From NCBI RefSeq assembly GCF_000247695.1, contig NW_004624842.1:3115683-3179682 (forward strand): a stretch of 64,000 bases of DNA, given 5' to 3'. A model generated the notes under the pieces. It was given only the letters and a program-made list of their open reading frames with translations. It was not told the DNA's origin and did no database searches. The stretch comes from Heterocephalus glaber. Its lineage: Eukaryota > Chordata > Mammalia > Rodentia > Bathyergidae. The position numbers and the translations under genes were made by a program. This document shows positions 1 to 10,450 of this stretch, in pieces (positions within the stretch are counted from its first letter, which is position 1; each line of letters begins with the position of its first letter).

Positions 1-1133
1 CCGTGTGTGGTCAGGACCATGGGAAGAATGGCAGGGGCAGTGTGGGTAGAACAGGCTTTGGCATTCTCTGATAGGTGTCAGAGATGAGGTCAGGCTCAGC
101 ACCTCATCCCAGTGAGGATTCACAAGGTAGGAGCTGGAGGAGAAGGCACGCTGTTTTGGGGAGCCCCAAGATTCCATGGCCTTCAGCATGGCTACCCGGT
201 CTCCTTCCCTTCCTAAGCCAATGCTCAGTACCTGCTCCCGCCTCCTGGTTGTGGCAACAGCTGGCCTTTGAGGTACACAGAGCTGGACTTTTGTGCTTCC
301 TCAGGCGTGGCTTCCCCACTCTGAGGCTATTTCTTGTGAAATGAGTGTGGTCACCATGCCCACCTCCTGGGCTGTCAGGAGGACAGGGTACAAGAAGCCA
401 GTTAAACCACAAATAGTGCCCAGACCTAAAAAATCTCTCATGGAGGTCCCTTTGCCAGCATGTGGGCACCGGCGGGAGGGAAGGCTGGGCATTTCCCAAC
501 TATGCTAAGTGTGGGTGGGTGGCTAAGGCACCCGGGCCTGCAGCGGCAGTTACTTACCAACCAGGGAGCTATGCGCACAGGAGAAACGGGAACCAGTTGG
601 TACACAGCCAGCGTCACCTCAGGGGCAGGCGCTGGACCCGGGGCAGGCGCTGGACCCAGGTCTGGCACACACATCCCTCCAGGCACTTGATCAGAGATGC
701 TGGCAGGAAGCAGGGTGAGACAGCAGCCCTGCCAGGTCCTGGTTACACACAGGGTCCACTGGCACCCGGCAGAGGGGGAGGCAGTGGTGCCTGCAGGAAT
801 GGGGGAGGAACACTCATTAGGCAATAAGCTCTCCACTTTGAGACCCTTGGATCTGCCCTGGGGACACCAGGGAGGAGGACAACATGGAGCAGTCGTCATA
901 GAAACCCAAGTGTTTGTACACTACATTTTTCCAAGCACTCCGGCATCCCAGCTCATGTGGGCCCCCACATTGTTTTTTAGAGGCATATTTGCATGTCATG
1001 CATATTTACAATGCCTTTCCCACCACCCACAGAATCCCCACCGCAGCCCTGGAAGCTGGGGTTCCAAAGACTCAAATCCTTCCTCATCCTGCTTCTCCCT
1101 TCTTTTCCCTGGAATGAAGGAAGTCAGGAAAGG
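1..1133. other. Unique GC-rich sequence without recognisable gene
   Basis: No repeat family or coding exon is recognised here. Short open frames occur on both strands but show no familiar protein and overlap one another in several frames, as expected by chance in GC-rich DNA. It holds a perfect 18-bp tandem duplication (622-657) and a pair of octamer-like motifs near 987-1008. Confidence 0.5.
622..657. repeat. Perfect 18-bp tandem duplication
   Basis: Two exact adjacent copies of an 18-bp unit beginning ggggcaggcgctgg. It is a very short minisatellite-like duplication with no known function. Confidence 0.85.
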
Positions 1134-1315
1134 GGCTGGAATTACACAATTCTGAGTTTAAATCTCAGCTCCACCCCTCATTTGCTGGCTGACACTAGGC
1201 AGGCAGTTTCCTATTTTTGAGCCTCAGTTTCTCCACTTGTCAGATAGGAATAAGAGAGCCTCTTCTGAGGGCTCTGTGAGGATTCAGAGGCTAATGCAGG
1301 CTGAACGCCTGCCAC
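1134..1315 (+). mobile_element. MIR SINE
   Basis: It follows the MIR core: the tRNA-like part with 'gagtttaaatctcagctcc', then 'gcctcagtttctcc', a 'gataggaataa' segment and 'gctctgtgaggattcag'. MIR is an ancient tRNA-derived SINE and is no longer mobile. Confidence 0.8.
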
Positions 1316-1794
1316 GAGCGACATGCCTGGCCATGACCCTCACAGAGGCGCCTCCCTATGTTCCTTTCACTGCGTGCCCCCCCCACCTCCCACACAACAC
1401 GTCCTGTGGAAAAACAGAGGCAGCCAGGTGTCCCTCTCCGCCCACCTCTCCAGAACAGGTGTCATCACTCCAGCTGGGCTCCTTAACACAGCAGGAACCA
1501 GCTCTTGGGAGAAGAAAAAGGGCCTCCCTCCTGTACCCCTCCCAGGAGCCTCCTGCCTGCCTTGAGGCCTCAGAGAACAACCTCTGTCACACAGGTTGAG
1601 AAACTGAGACACAGAGGAAACCAACTGTCCCAGGAGGGAATGGACGGAGCAGTGAACCATGTTGAAGGCTCACCTCTCTCACCTGGTCACCCAGGGCCCC
1701 GGGCAGCCCCCCATTCTCCTCTGAGGGCTGCTCAGGGGAGCAGCACACATCGCAGCACCTACTCCTAGAGAAGCCAGAGTGTAACGGGCTTCTG
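1316..1794. other. Mostly unique sequence with a MIR scrap
   Basis: A short reverse-strand MIR fragment (gagaaactgagacacagagg) lies near 1590-1620. The rest is unassigned. The 120-residue open frame at 1237-1599 runs through the MIR and is not credible as a gene. Confidence 0.45.
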
Positions 1795-1925
1795 CTCATT
1801 TTCTTCTCAAAGCAGCCCTACTCTTCAAAGGAGGAAACAGGCACACAGAGCTGCAGTGACTGCACCCTGAGGAGGAGGCAGGCCATGGCCTCAAACCCAG
1901 AGATCTAATCCAGAAGGATGCTGCC
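1795..1925 (-). mobile_element. MIR SINE, reverse
   Basis: It contains 'gaggaaacaggcacacagag', the reverse complement of the MIR 'cctcagtttcctc' core, followed by a 'cctcaaacccagagatc' segment from the tRNA-like part. Confidence 0.65.
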
Positions 1926-2230
1926 CGCTGCCTGCAGAAGAACAGCCCCACCAAGCAAAACAGGCAGAACTGTCTGAATGTTTAAGCAGCAGGAAAAGAA
2001 AATATCAAGCTCCAAAACACTCTGAATTAGAGGATACAAATTCTTAAAGATGCATAAAAGATTTCAAGATGCACCATAAGGCATGAAAATTGCCAATGCA
2101 TGAAAAACCAGTGCTCAGGAAGATGCAATCCCAACCAAGTTGTCACTTTGAGCCAAATTTACCCAGATCCAGAGCTGAGGGGCATGGTGACAGCAGGAGG
2201 GGGCTTCCCGTGTGGGTGTGACACAATGGG
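1926..2230. other. Unique AT-richer stretch
   Basis: No repeat is recognised. The part from about 1975 to 2140 is locally AT-rich and low in CpG compared with its GC-rich surroundings. No coding frame is evident. Confidence 0.4.
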
Positions 2231-2439
2231 ATAGTGGGTAGGGTTCTGACTGGGCACCTCAAAGCCCCTTCAGACTCCAAAGACCAGCCTTGGAGTCCCC
2301 ACCCTGCCTGTGGAGGTCCTGTGGCTCCCTGTTGTTATGACATTCGGGTTGTCCCTGCTGGCTGTGATGCTGTTCAAGACTCTGGAACTCCCACCCGGGA
2401 TGGACACTGCACTGTGACAGAAGCCAGGCACTGAGGACA

Positions 2440-2722
2440 GCATGCCGCATGATTCCGTTCTTGTGGAATATCCAGGACAGGCAACTTCATAGGGACAGAA
2501 AGGAGGGTTGTGGTTGCCTAGGGCTGCCTGATGGGGAGACTGGGAGGGAGAGACATGAAGAGGTGCGGGGGTTTCTTTCTGGGGTAATGAAGACATTCTA
2601 AAATGGACTGTGGTGATGGGCACACAACTCTGTAAATACACTAGAAGCCAGGGAACTGGGCACTGCAAGTGGGTGAGTGGATGGTATGCGAATCATACAT
2701 CAATAAAGCTGTTAACCCAATA
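2440..2722 (+). mobile_element. L1M 3' end fragment
   Basis: It matches the 3' region of old mammalian L1s: 'catgattccgttcttgtgg', 'gtggttgcctagggctg', 'gggtaatgaagacattct', 'acacaactctgtaaatac' and a terminal 'catcaataaagctg'. No ORF2 coding sequence is kept. Confidence 0.8.
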
Positions 2723-3059
2723 CTTAAAAACCAGCAGAAAAGACTCTGCAGCTTCTCAGTTGAAGCTCAACTGCTGCAGCCCTCTAGAGCCTTCGTTCCC
2801 CCCGCCGGGGCATATTCTCCCAAGAAGGCCGCTCCCACCTCCCCTCTACCCTAGGAGTCTTCGTGCCTCCCTCTTTCTCCTCAGGAAGGCCTTCTGGATG
2901 CCCTGGTCAGGTCCATTTTCCCTTACGGGCTCCTAGAGCTCCCTCCATCGCTCTCTCTCACTCCCCTTCATTCTGACGTGAGAAAACCATTGGCTGATGC
3001 TTCGTCCTCCCTCAGAGCGGACTCTGCTGGGGAAGGGACCATTTTCAGCTTGCCCGTTG

Positions 3060-3140
3060 TTGTCAGTGCTCAGCACAGAGCCTGGCACACAGTGCTCGGT
3101 GCATAGCAAGTACTCCAGAAATGTCTGCTGACTGAATGGA
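3060..3140 (+). mobile_element. L2 3' end fragment
   Basis: The phrase 'agcacagagcctggcacaca' followed by 'tgctgactgaatggatgaat' is the usual L2 3' terminus (tctgttgaatgaatgaa in the family). Confidence 0.65.
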
Positions 3141-3164
3141 TGAATCAGAATTCTAAAATCTTGC

Positions 3165-3300
3165 ATGCACACTTGGATTCAGGTCCTGGCCCCACTCCCT
3201 TCTGGCTGTATGACCATGGGTGAGTCAGGTAACTGCTGCAAGTCTCAGTACCCACCTCAGAGGGTAGCCAGGGTTGAAAAGGAATAATGAATGAAGTTCT
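3165..3300 (+). mobile_element. MIR SINE
   Basis: 'cttggattcaggtcctggcccc', 'ctgtatgaccatgggtgagtc' and 'ctcagtacccacctcag' follow the MIR order with divergence and small deletions. Confidence 0.65.
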
Positions 3301-3339
3301 GTATGAAGTGGCTCCTTTCACAGCTGTTCGTGCCTCAGT

Positions 3340-3880
3340 TCATGGAACCCTGCCCTTCTAGCCACTCCTGCCCAAGTCTTGGAGTCATCCTTGATGCCTC
3401 TCTTTACCTCACTTCCCACATCCAGGACATCAACACCTCTACCTGACCCACCTTCACAATAGGTCAGGAAGCTGATGCAGTACCTGTCCTGCTGCCACTG
3501 CTGTGCAGTGAACAATTGTGATTTCTTGACTGGATTGTTTATGTCTGTTCTGGGGTCCTACTTTTATCCTTGCTCCCAGCAAGAAATCTGAGGAGTCAAG
3601 TTAGAACTCAAGCCAGATCTGGCCCTTCCTCAGCTCTGAACTCTCTAGTCTCTCCCTCTACTTCAGGTAGAAGCTGACAGCCCACAGATGTCTCAGTGGC
3701 CCTCCCTGTACTACCTCCTATCCCTTCCTTTCTCTCCACTTGCTCCCTTTGTCCCAGTCACACTGGCCTTGTGCTCTCCATCTCTAGGCTCCTGCCTCAG
3801 GGCCTTGCCCTTGCTTTTCCTCTGCCTGGCAGTCATGGCCTGATGTCTGTGAGCTTGGCCTGCTCACCTCCTGCTTTGGA
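3340..3880 (+). mobile_element. L2 LINE fragments
   Basis: 'cttggagtcatccttgatgcc' and, from about 3745, 'cagtcacactggcc', 'cctgcctcagggccttgcc' and 'ctctgcctggcagtc' are typical of the L2 3' ORF2/UTR. The middle part (about 3480-3720) is poorly matched. Coding capacity is lost. Confidence 0.7.
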
Positions 3881-3904
3881 CTCTTTGGTGACACCGAGCC
3901 TGTC

Positions 3905-4090
3905 AGTGGCAGGCAGTTCGGCACAGCGGTGAGGACTCTAGGTCAAAAGTCTGGCTCTGCCAGTTATGTGGCTGAATGCCCCAGGGTATATTTCTTAACT
4001 TCTCTGTGACCGTGGCTCATCTCTAAACAGGGGTAGGTCCAGCCCCTCCTTGGACAGTTGTGAGGGCTGATGATCTCTGTTGAGTGTGAC
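3905..4090 (+). mobile_element. MIR SINE
   Basis: 'cacagcggtgaggactctagg', 'ctggctctgccagttatgtgg', 'cttctctgtgaccgtggctc' and 'tgtgagggctgatg' follow the MIR consensus across most of its length. Confidence 0.75.
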
Positions 4091-5869
4091 CGGCCTGTGT
4101 GCTGGCGCTGGTGCTCCCTGGCCCGGCCCCTCTGCTTAACACTCCTAGCACCTGTCCCTCCCACCTGCTTGTTGTTCTTGGCCAGCATCTCTGTCACACA
4201 GGACGCGTCACCCAGTCACTTAGCCCGACCATCTCCTCCCTCTCCCTCTAGTGTTGCCCCGTGGGTGGAGCAGAGTTTGGTCTACTCGGTTGTCACTGCA
4301 CACTGCTTTGCAGGCGGAGGTGCTTGGTGAAGGTGTCATTTAGAAAATCTTTTCAGTGCTGAATAGATATTTATTGACCAGTTGTCGTGAGCTCTGGGTT
4401 TCCTCCTTCCCTATCACAGAAACAACATTTCTCTCTGTGGCCCAGCTCATGCCTCAGAGGTCTAAATTGCTTCCAGCAGCTCTGCTGGCCACCTGGTGGG
4501 CATTGTGCGCTCTGTGTCCAAGGTCTGGTGTGCGCCTTTCCCAGAGACCCATCCCTCTCCCACCATCATGCATCAGCCGCTCTGCAACCAAGCAGCCAGG
4601 GGCTCCTGTGCCCCTTTCTCCTTCTCAGTCCCCCACATTCGAAACCCAGGACCTGTCCTATTTTCTTTTTAAAACCTCTTACACATCCCTCAAAGCCCCT
4701 CCTTCTATCCCCAGAGCTCCCCCCATCTGGGCCTCCACTGTATCAGTTTCCTCACCTGGAGTTGTGCTGCTTTCCTCTCCATCCTCTGTGCAGCAACAAA
4801 TGGGGCAAGCAGAAGCCCCCTTCTGCGACCTTGAAAATCAAAATCCTCCTTGGCTCAAAACCCACACTGAGTGGGACCTTTCAAAAAAATTCAGCTCAGA
4901 GCTCCTCCCAATCCCAATCATCCCATCCCCAGATAAAAGGGTGTTCTGTTGTCCAAAAATTCAATTTACAAAATGGATTTACACAGAACCTTTTGCCTCA
5001 ATAAATATTTGTGGAGTTGAATTGAAATGGAGAAAACATTTTAAAAGTAGCATTTACAGTTCTCTCCTCCCTGGGGGCTCTCTAACCCTCCTGGTGTCCA
5101 CCACAAGGACCATGGCTCCTCCTGTGGCCCCAAGACACATCCTCTGTCCCTCTCACACAATGTCCTCCCAGGCAGGGATCCCACTGGCCCCTGTGACCAC
5201 CCACACTAGCCCCATTTCCTGGGGAGCCTGGCCTCACCCTGAACGAAGCTCATCCCCCAGGTGCCTCCTGGCCCTTCCCTCAGAGGCCCCTTGCACCATG
5301 ACCTCTAGGGACCCATCAGCTTCTCCCCAAATTCACTCCTTTCTGATGACACCATGGTCCACCTGAGTCCCCAAGATGGCAATGTGGGCATCATCCAGGA
5401 CTCCTCCCTGGCTGGCTCCCTCCCCAAGTTCTGCAACAGATGTCTCTCAAACACCTGCTTCTCTCACCCTGAGCTCAGGTCAGCCCTGTCAAGGCACCTG
5501 GCACCTGTCCACCTACCCACCCATCACACATCTGCCCGCCCCTGACTCTCTGTTTATCCATGTCACCTGTCCCTCCAGTTACTCATCACCCACCCCCTAA
5601 GCCGCCACCCATAATCCACCAAGGCTTCCAGGGCTCCAAGCCATGTGTCAGACATGACATGAAAATGACTCGGATCTTGCTCTTGGCCTGAAGATACTCA
5701 CACCAGATCGGGGTCATGATGGGTGAGCAGGGATCTGTGAGGCTGGAGGAGAGTGGGCAGCATATACTAGAGAGGTAAACAAGGGCACAGACACAGGAAG
5801 GGGACCCTTGGGGTGTCTGAGGAGCCTGACCAGACTTCGTGGAAGGGCCCACTGAGGCTGGCTCTGCAG
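4091..5869 (+). other. Pyrimidine-rich stretch, partly L2-derived
   Basis: Best explained as diverged L2 on the + strand with unique sequence between pieces. The clearest part is 5385-5470, where 'gggcatcatccaggactcc' resembles the L2 'gagtcatcctagactcc' motif. A 336-codon open frame spans 4356-5366; it is Ser/Pro/Leu-rich, lacks any domain, and follows the low frequency of stops in C/T-rich DNA. Confidence 0.4.
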
Positions 5870-6044
5870 GAGCCTGGAGCCAGACAGCCCGGGGTCATAC
5901 CTCAGCTTCACCACCTGCGAGCTGAGTGTCTTGGATAAATGACATCAGTGTTCCCTGTGGAAATAATAATATGTGTGCCCATTACAAAGGGATGCTGTGA
6001 GGACTCCATGCACACTGACACTCACACCTCAGCCCAGTGCCTGG
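5870..6044 (+). mobile_element. MIR SINE
   Basis: 'gagccagacagcccggggtc', 'cctcagcttcaccacctgcgag', 'gggatgctgtgaggactcc' and 'agcccagtgcctgg' follow MIR from the tRNA-like part to near its 3' end. A Tigger element adjoins its end. Confidence 0.75.
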
Positions 6045-6712
6045 TATGGTCGTCCTCTTCCCTTACCTCTGGGCAATGCATTCCTGAAACCTCCAACAGC
6101 AATGAACTCTATGTATACAGTTCTTTCCTACACATATATATCAACAATAAAGTTTAATTTTTAAATTGGACAAAATAAGAGATCCATCACAATAGCTAAT
6201 AATAAAATAGAATTTTGACAATATACTGTAATAAAAGTTATATAAATGTTCTCTCTCTCTCTCAAAATATCTTCTTGTACTGGAGATCTTAGCAACCCTA
6301 GCCTAAACTTTTTTTCTTTCCTTATTAAGTCAAGAGCTTCTACCTTTTCACTTTGAGGAAATACCTATTAGCTTCTCTTTGACATATCTGAGTTGCCAGC
6401 ACCACTACTCTTGCACTTTGGGGCCATTATTAAGTTAAATAAGGGTACCCTGATGTTTGATCTAACACCTGAGCAGACTGCTATGTGACTAACAGGCAGG
6501 TAGCATATACAGTGTGGATATGCTGGATGGAGATGATTCACATCCTGGATGGGACAACAAGGTCTCATCACGCATGCTACTTGGAACAGTGCACAATTTA
6601 AAACATTTGAATTGTTTATTTCTGGAATTTTCCATTTAATATTTTCACTGTTCACAGTGGGTAAATGAAACTGTGGAAAGAGAAACCCTGAAAGAGGGGG
6701 ACAACTGTATAC
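6045..6712 (-). mobile_element. Tigger (pogo/Tc1-mariner) DNA transposon, internally deleted
   Basis: The ends form imperfect inverted repeats. The right end read in reverse starts 'acagttgtccccctctttc' and the left end reads 'tggtcgtcctcttccctta'; both abut TA, the Tigger target. From about 6240 to 6430 the minus strand carries the start of a Tigger transposase. Most of the transposase gene is missing, and the rest is an AT-rich 3' part. It sits at the 3' end of a MIR, so it inserted after that MIR. Confidence 0.8.
6240..6427 (-). pseudogene. Tigger transposase N-terminal remnant
   Basis: On the minus strand an ATG near 6427 opens a frame beginning MAPK and rich in Lys/Ser, closely like the first about 19 residues of Tigger1-type transposase, which precede a CENP-B-like DNA-binding domain. 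A stop at 6368-6370 ends it. Homology to the following residues can still be followed out of frame towards 6240, including a 'DLIRKE'-like stretch. It is a broken relic with no DDE catalytic domain. Confidence 0.75.
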
Positions 6713-7115
6713 AGAGAATGCTCAATGACTATAACTGCGATATAGCATTAATAGCCTTGTGGCCAGCAGACAATGGAGTTTCACCTTGAGGAGGCATATT
6801 CTAGCCTCCACTGCAAGAAGTCAGCAGCTGGTACTCTGGAGCAAATGCTCTTACCTGGGGTTCAGGAGGATGGCTGCCCCCAGCCCTCAGGCTCTGGCTG
6901 CCACAGGCCCAGTGGAGCCTTACCCTAACCTGTCCACTGCCTGGAGCATCCCACTGGTGAGCTCTTAGCACTGAGGTCCAGAAGGCTGCCCCTTGAGAGC
7001 TTCTTACAGGAGTCTGCCCCATCCTTAGTCGATTTGGAGCAATGTCCTGCAAATAGTCATGATGGGTCCTTTCACAGCACTAGACTACACACCCATGCAT
7101 TTTCCTCTAACTTTC
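6713..7115. other. Unique sequence
   Basis: No repeat family and no convincing exon is recognised. Overlapping short frames on both strands show no known motif. Confidence 0.4.
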
Positions 7116-7117
7116 AC

Positions 7118-7280
7118 AGCTTTGTGCAGCCCATTTGGCCACCCATGCTGCAGACAAGAACACCGAGCCCCTGTGGGGAGCAGGAAGCTACTCTGCCTCA
7201 GGTTGCATAGCCAGTAAATGGCTGAGCAAGAGTTCAGAATCAGAGCCCCAGGGCTCTCCTGAATCTCAGATGTGCCCTCT
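7118..7280 (-). mobile_element. MIR SINE, reverse
   Basis: 'tgcagacaagaacaccgagcc', 'ctcaggttgcatagccagtaa' and 'ggctgagcaagagttcagaatc' match the MIR reverse complement (gaggaaactgaggc ... ggtcacacagctagtaa ... gagctgggattcgaa). Confidence 0.75.
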
Positions 7281-7337
7281 GCCCAAGGATCAGGGTCCCA
7301 AGCCAAGGCGCAAACGTGCATTTTCAGAGTATTGAGG

Positions 7338-7532
7338 TGTGCTGTCCAGCAGAATGTGGTGTGTGATGAAAATGCTCCATCTGTGCTGCCTGATGATGGG
7401 GCAGCTGTGAGTCACCTGTGGCTATAAAGCCCTGGAAATGTGACTAGTGCAATTGAAGAACTGAATCTTTCATTAAATTTCAAGTTCAACAACCACACAG
7501 TTCATGGCCACTCTACTGGACAATGCAGGACC
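7338..7532. mobile_element. hAT-Charlie-type MITE
   Basis: It matches the abundant non-autonomous hAT element with 'gtgctgtcca' ends: 'tgtgctgtccagcagaatg' at the left, 'ggaaatgtgactagtgcaattg' inside and 'ctactggacaatgcag' at the right. The left and right ends are inverted repeats. No transposase is encoded. Confidence 0.7.
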
Positions 7533-8660
7533 AGGCCACTTTCAGCCTTTGCAGCACCAGATCCCATTTCCAGGGTGCTCCCAACTCACAGAACACTTTG
7601 GCCTTTTGTTAGGAGGATTTCTACCATCAACCAGCAGCTTCCTGCTTTCATAAACGGAGAATAACAGCACCCTTAAGTCAGATGTCTCTTTACAGCCCAA
7701 GGTCATTGAGAAATAGTTGGTGAACTCCTGCTTTGAGTAGTGTGGAGGACAAGAATGGGGATGCTCATCCCTGTCCTCACAGACCACAGAGCGTAGGGGT
7801 GGGAGGGGGCATCCTACACCAGGTTCATGGTAGGGCAGATGGGCACCAGAACAAGGCATGTGGGAGGGATGGGGAGCCACGAGGGCGACTGAGTCGGGGG
7901 AGGAGCGTGGGAGGGCCACATGAGGAAGGGGCACGGACACAGTGCATTTTACAGTTTGCACTTCTTTCCCCCTCTCAAAGGTGCCTCACCATGGTCCTGG
8001 GGGAGGCTGGGCCTGGACTGGGTTCTGTGCATTGGATTCACATCAGTGCAGTTCCAGAACAAGCAGTGGGTGAGGGCCACAGCTCTGAGTCCAGTGTGCC
8101 CCCAAATCCTCCCTTCTCGGGAGGTTCATTCAGGACCCAGCCAGCTGGCACTCAAATTTTTCAGTTAAAGCCCTGGAAATGAGATGTTCCCTAAATCCTC
8201 CAGTGGGCCAGCCTTGTAAATCCCTAAACTTTCTAGCATCTCTAATGGGACCCAGCAGGCCCTTCACCAGCCATCAGGCCTCCTCCTCTGGGCCTGGTGA
8301 TTTGCAGAGGCCATGGAAGACCTTCATTTCCATGACATTTCCTTGTAATCCTTTTATTTCCATTCCATACTTGCAGGGCCTGCCAAAGTGGCCCCCTCTC
8401 ACCTGCCCTACTTTTCTTTTCTGCACTGTTTTCAGGGTGAATGGCTGTTGGCCCACTTTGTCCATCTTGGGAAGCAATCTCCACACTCCCTGTGGGCGCT
8501 TCTGTCTAGGGGTCTTCAGGCTCTGAGCAGTTCCATCCTTCTAGCCATGTTCCAGCCTGAGTTTACCCGGTCCAGGCAGCCTGACGCATCCCTCCTCCCT
8601 TGTTCAAAGCCTCATCCAATTCCTCACAGTGCTCTGGAGCAAAAGGTAGGTGACGCTGCA
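7533..8660. other. Unique sequence
   Basis: No repeat is recognised across about 1.1 kb. Short frames of 115-149 codons overlap on both strands and encode nothing familiar. Unrecognised non-coding exons cannot be excluded. Confidence 0.4.
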
Positions 8661-8661
8661 C

Positions 8662-9090
8662 TGCAAACAAACACTTCTTGAGCCCCTATCCTGTGCATGG
8701 CCCTAAACTAGGCCACGCTGAGGACAAGATGAGTCAGTCAGTGTCCCTGGAACACCCACTCTGATGGGAGTGGCAGATATGTAAACAGACATGGCAGTCC
8801 AGATTGAAGGGAGCCAGGGCCAGCCTGGGAGGTAATAAAGACATCAAGAAGGAGGGACTTGGGCCTGGGATTTAGCTCAGTGGTTTTGCTGCCTGCTGCG
8901 CAAGCTCAATAACCGGAGTTCGATCCCCGGTACCAAAAAAAAAAAAAAAAAAAAAGAAGGAGGGACTTTGGCTGGGCCTGGGAGGACTCACAGAGCCTGC
9001 CAGGTGGGCAGAGTTGGGAGGATGCTGGAGGCAAAAGAGACAGTTCACAGAAGCTGAGAAGAGGGGCAAGGACACCATGTTTGGGGAGCT
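8662..9090 (-). mobile_element. L2 LINE, reverse, split by an ID insertion
   Basis: 'aacacttcttgagcccctat', 'gtgcatggccctaaact', 'ggaacacccactctgatggga' and, after the SINE, 'ggctgggcctgggaggactc' follow the reversed L2 3' region. An ID SINE (8861-8955) interrupts it with a perfect target duplication, so the L2 is older. Confidence 0.65.
8861..8955 (+). mobile_element. ID SINE (tRNA-Ala-like), GGTT class
   Basis: It is a tRNA-derived Pol III SINE with an A-box-like 'tagctcagtgg', a B-box-like 'gagttcgatcccc', 3' end 'ggtacc' and a poly(A) tail of about 20. It is flanked by a perfect 15-bp target-site duplication (aagaaggagggactt at 8846-8860 and 8954-8968). The loop is altered to 'gctcaataaccgg', so the diagnostic second site cannot be scored. 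Confidence 0.95.
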
Positions 9091-9401
9091 TGGAGGGATT
9101 CCGCAGAAGTAGGGAGGTGGTCTATGTGCTCTGGAGAAGGAAGGGATCAGGGAGAGGAGAGACAGGACTGGAAACACAGGCGGGGGCAGCGTCTATGGAG
9201 AGTTCTGCAGGGAGTGTGGCCATTTCCCTGGGAGCCATGGAGAGCCCAGGAGTTGGACCAACCCCCAGCAGCTACGTGGGCAGCCTAGGAGTGGGCGGTG
9301 TGGTGCAGGAGAGAGCTGACAGTGGTCTACCTAGGGGAGGGGCCCTGAGGCCGAGAATGGTAGAAAGATTCAGGAGACATTTGGACTGTAACAGTCAGTC
9401 A
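9091..9401. other. Unique or L2-tail sequence
   Basis: Purine-rich reverse-L2-like sequence grades into unassigned DNA. No gene is seen. Confidence 0.35.
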
Positions 9402-9513
9402 GGCCAGGTGTGGTGGTGCAGGCCTGTGATCACAGCTAGTAGAGAGGTTAAGGTAGGAGGAGGCTAGCCTTGCAAACTTAGCCTGACTTGTGTCAAAATA
9501 AAAAATAAAAATG
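9402..9513 (+). mobile_element. B1 (7SL-derived) SINE, diverged
   Basis: 'ggccaggtgtggtggtgcag' is the 7SL-type Pol III A-box start. It continues with 'cctgtgatcacagc' and ends 'gtgtcaaaataaaaaa'. There is a deletion after the 'ggctagcc' segment. Confidence 0.8.
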
Positions 9514-9692
9514 TCTGGGCATAGTGGCACATGCCTGTAATTCTAGCACTCTGGGAAAATAAGGCAGGAGGATTGAAAGTTCAAGCCCAGCCTGGGCAAC
9601 TTAGTGACTTAGTGAGACCGTGTGTCAAAATAAAAAAGGTCTATGGATATAGCTCAGTGAGAAGGCCCTGGATTTAGGCCCCAGTACCACAA
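9514..9692 (+). mobile_element. Dimeric B1-ID SINE (B1-dID type)
   Basis: The left half is B1 (tctgggcatagtggcacatg to gtgtgtcaaaataaaaaa). The right half, from about 9638, is an old ID (tatggatatagctcag ... ccccagtaccac). The same order and the same 'caaaataaaa' linker recur at 37929, 50084 and 61541 and reversed at 49221, so this is a family and not a chance neighbour. Confidence 0.8.
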
Positions 9693-9785
9693 GAAAGAGA
9701 GAGATGGACAGACAGACAGACAAAGAGAGAAAGAAAAAAGAAAAAGAAAGAAAAGAAGGAAGGAAGGAAGGAAGGAAGAGGGAAA
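9693..9785 (+). repeat. Purine-rich simple repeat (GACA/GAAA/GGAA)
   Basis: An expanded A-rich tail of the preceding dimeric SINE. Positions 9722-9789 contain only A and G on this strand, including six GAAG/GGAA units. Confidence 0.9.
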
Positions 9786-9878
9786 GGGGCTGGGGATTTA
9801 GCTCAGTGGTACCACGCCTGCCTCAAAAGTGTAAGGTCCTAAGTTTGATCCCTGGTACCGGAAAAAAAAAAAAAAAAA
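9786..9878 (+). mobile_element. ID SINE, GGTA/GGTCC class
   Basis: 'gggctggggatttagctcag', then 'tggtacc', 'aaggtcctaag', 'gtttgatccctggtacc' and a poly(A) tail. It was inserted in the purine repeat, so the flanking duplication cannot be resolved. Confidence 0.9.
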
Positions 9879-9927
9879 GAGAGAGGGAGGGGGGATAAAG
9901 AAAGAAAATAAAAATAATTTTTAAAAA

Positions 9928-9980
9928 GGACTGGGGTATAGCTCAAGGATCCTTAGGTACAATCCTCAGTATCTTAAAAA
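9928..9980 (+). mobile_element. ID SINE, old and internally deleted
   Basis: 'ggactggggtatagctcaagg' joins directly to 'acaatcctcagtatctt'; the middle is lost. The sequence is closer to the older rodent ID than to the young copies nearby. Confidence 0.6.
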
Positions 9981-10010
9981 ACTTAAAATCAAAACAATCA
10001 AAATTGTCCT

Positions 10011-10100
10011 GGGGCCGGGGATCTAGCTCAGTGGTGCTGCCGCCTGCCTCACAAGCGCAAGGTCCTGAGTTCAATCCCCCGTACCAAAAAAAAAAAAAAA
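10011..10100 (+). mobile_element. ID SINE, GGTG/GGTCC class
   Basis: 'ggggccggggatctagctcag', 'tggtgctgccgcctgcctc', 'caaggtcctgagttcaatcc' and 'ccgtacc' plus poly(A). The flanks aaattgtcct (10001-10010) and tgtccc after the tail suggest a diverged target duplication. Confidence 0.9.
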
Positions 10101-10192
10101 TGTCCCGAGGGAGGACTAAAAGGTAACTTGTAGGTTTCTGTCCTGATCACTGGCGGGGATGGGAGATATACTGAATACCAAGTTTTGGCTAT

Positions 10193-10384
10193 CACAAGAG
10201 TTGGCAAACTTTTTCTTTAGAGGCCACTGGTAAACATTTTAGGCTTATAGGCCATATGGCACTCCATAGCAGCCACAGACAATACATAAATGAATGAACA
10301 TGTTCTAATAAAATCTTGTATTCAGTTATTCTTTTTTTTTTTACAAAGACAGGCTACTATGGGCCATAGTTGGCTGATTCTTGA
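10193..10384. mobile_element. hAT-type MITE
   Basis: 'gagttggcaaactttttc', 'aaacattttaggcttatagg', 'gcagccacagacaatac' and 'tgggccatagttggctgattc' follow the common mammalian non-autonomous hAT element that starts with caggggtcagcaaac. The ends are inverted repeats. It has no coding capacity. Confidence 0.7.
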
Positions 10385-10450
10385 ACTACAAATGTCATCA
10401 TCTTAAACTAGCTTTAACAATAGAGAGAATCAATTGATCTATATACTTTT

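Noticed and set aside
4356..5366. 336-codon open frame, the longest in the window
   Set aside because: Pyrimidine-rich, Ser/Pro/Leu-rich, no domain, overlapped by another long frame (205 codons) in the same stretch and partly L2-derived.
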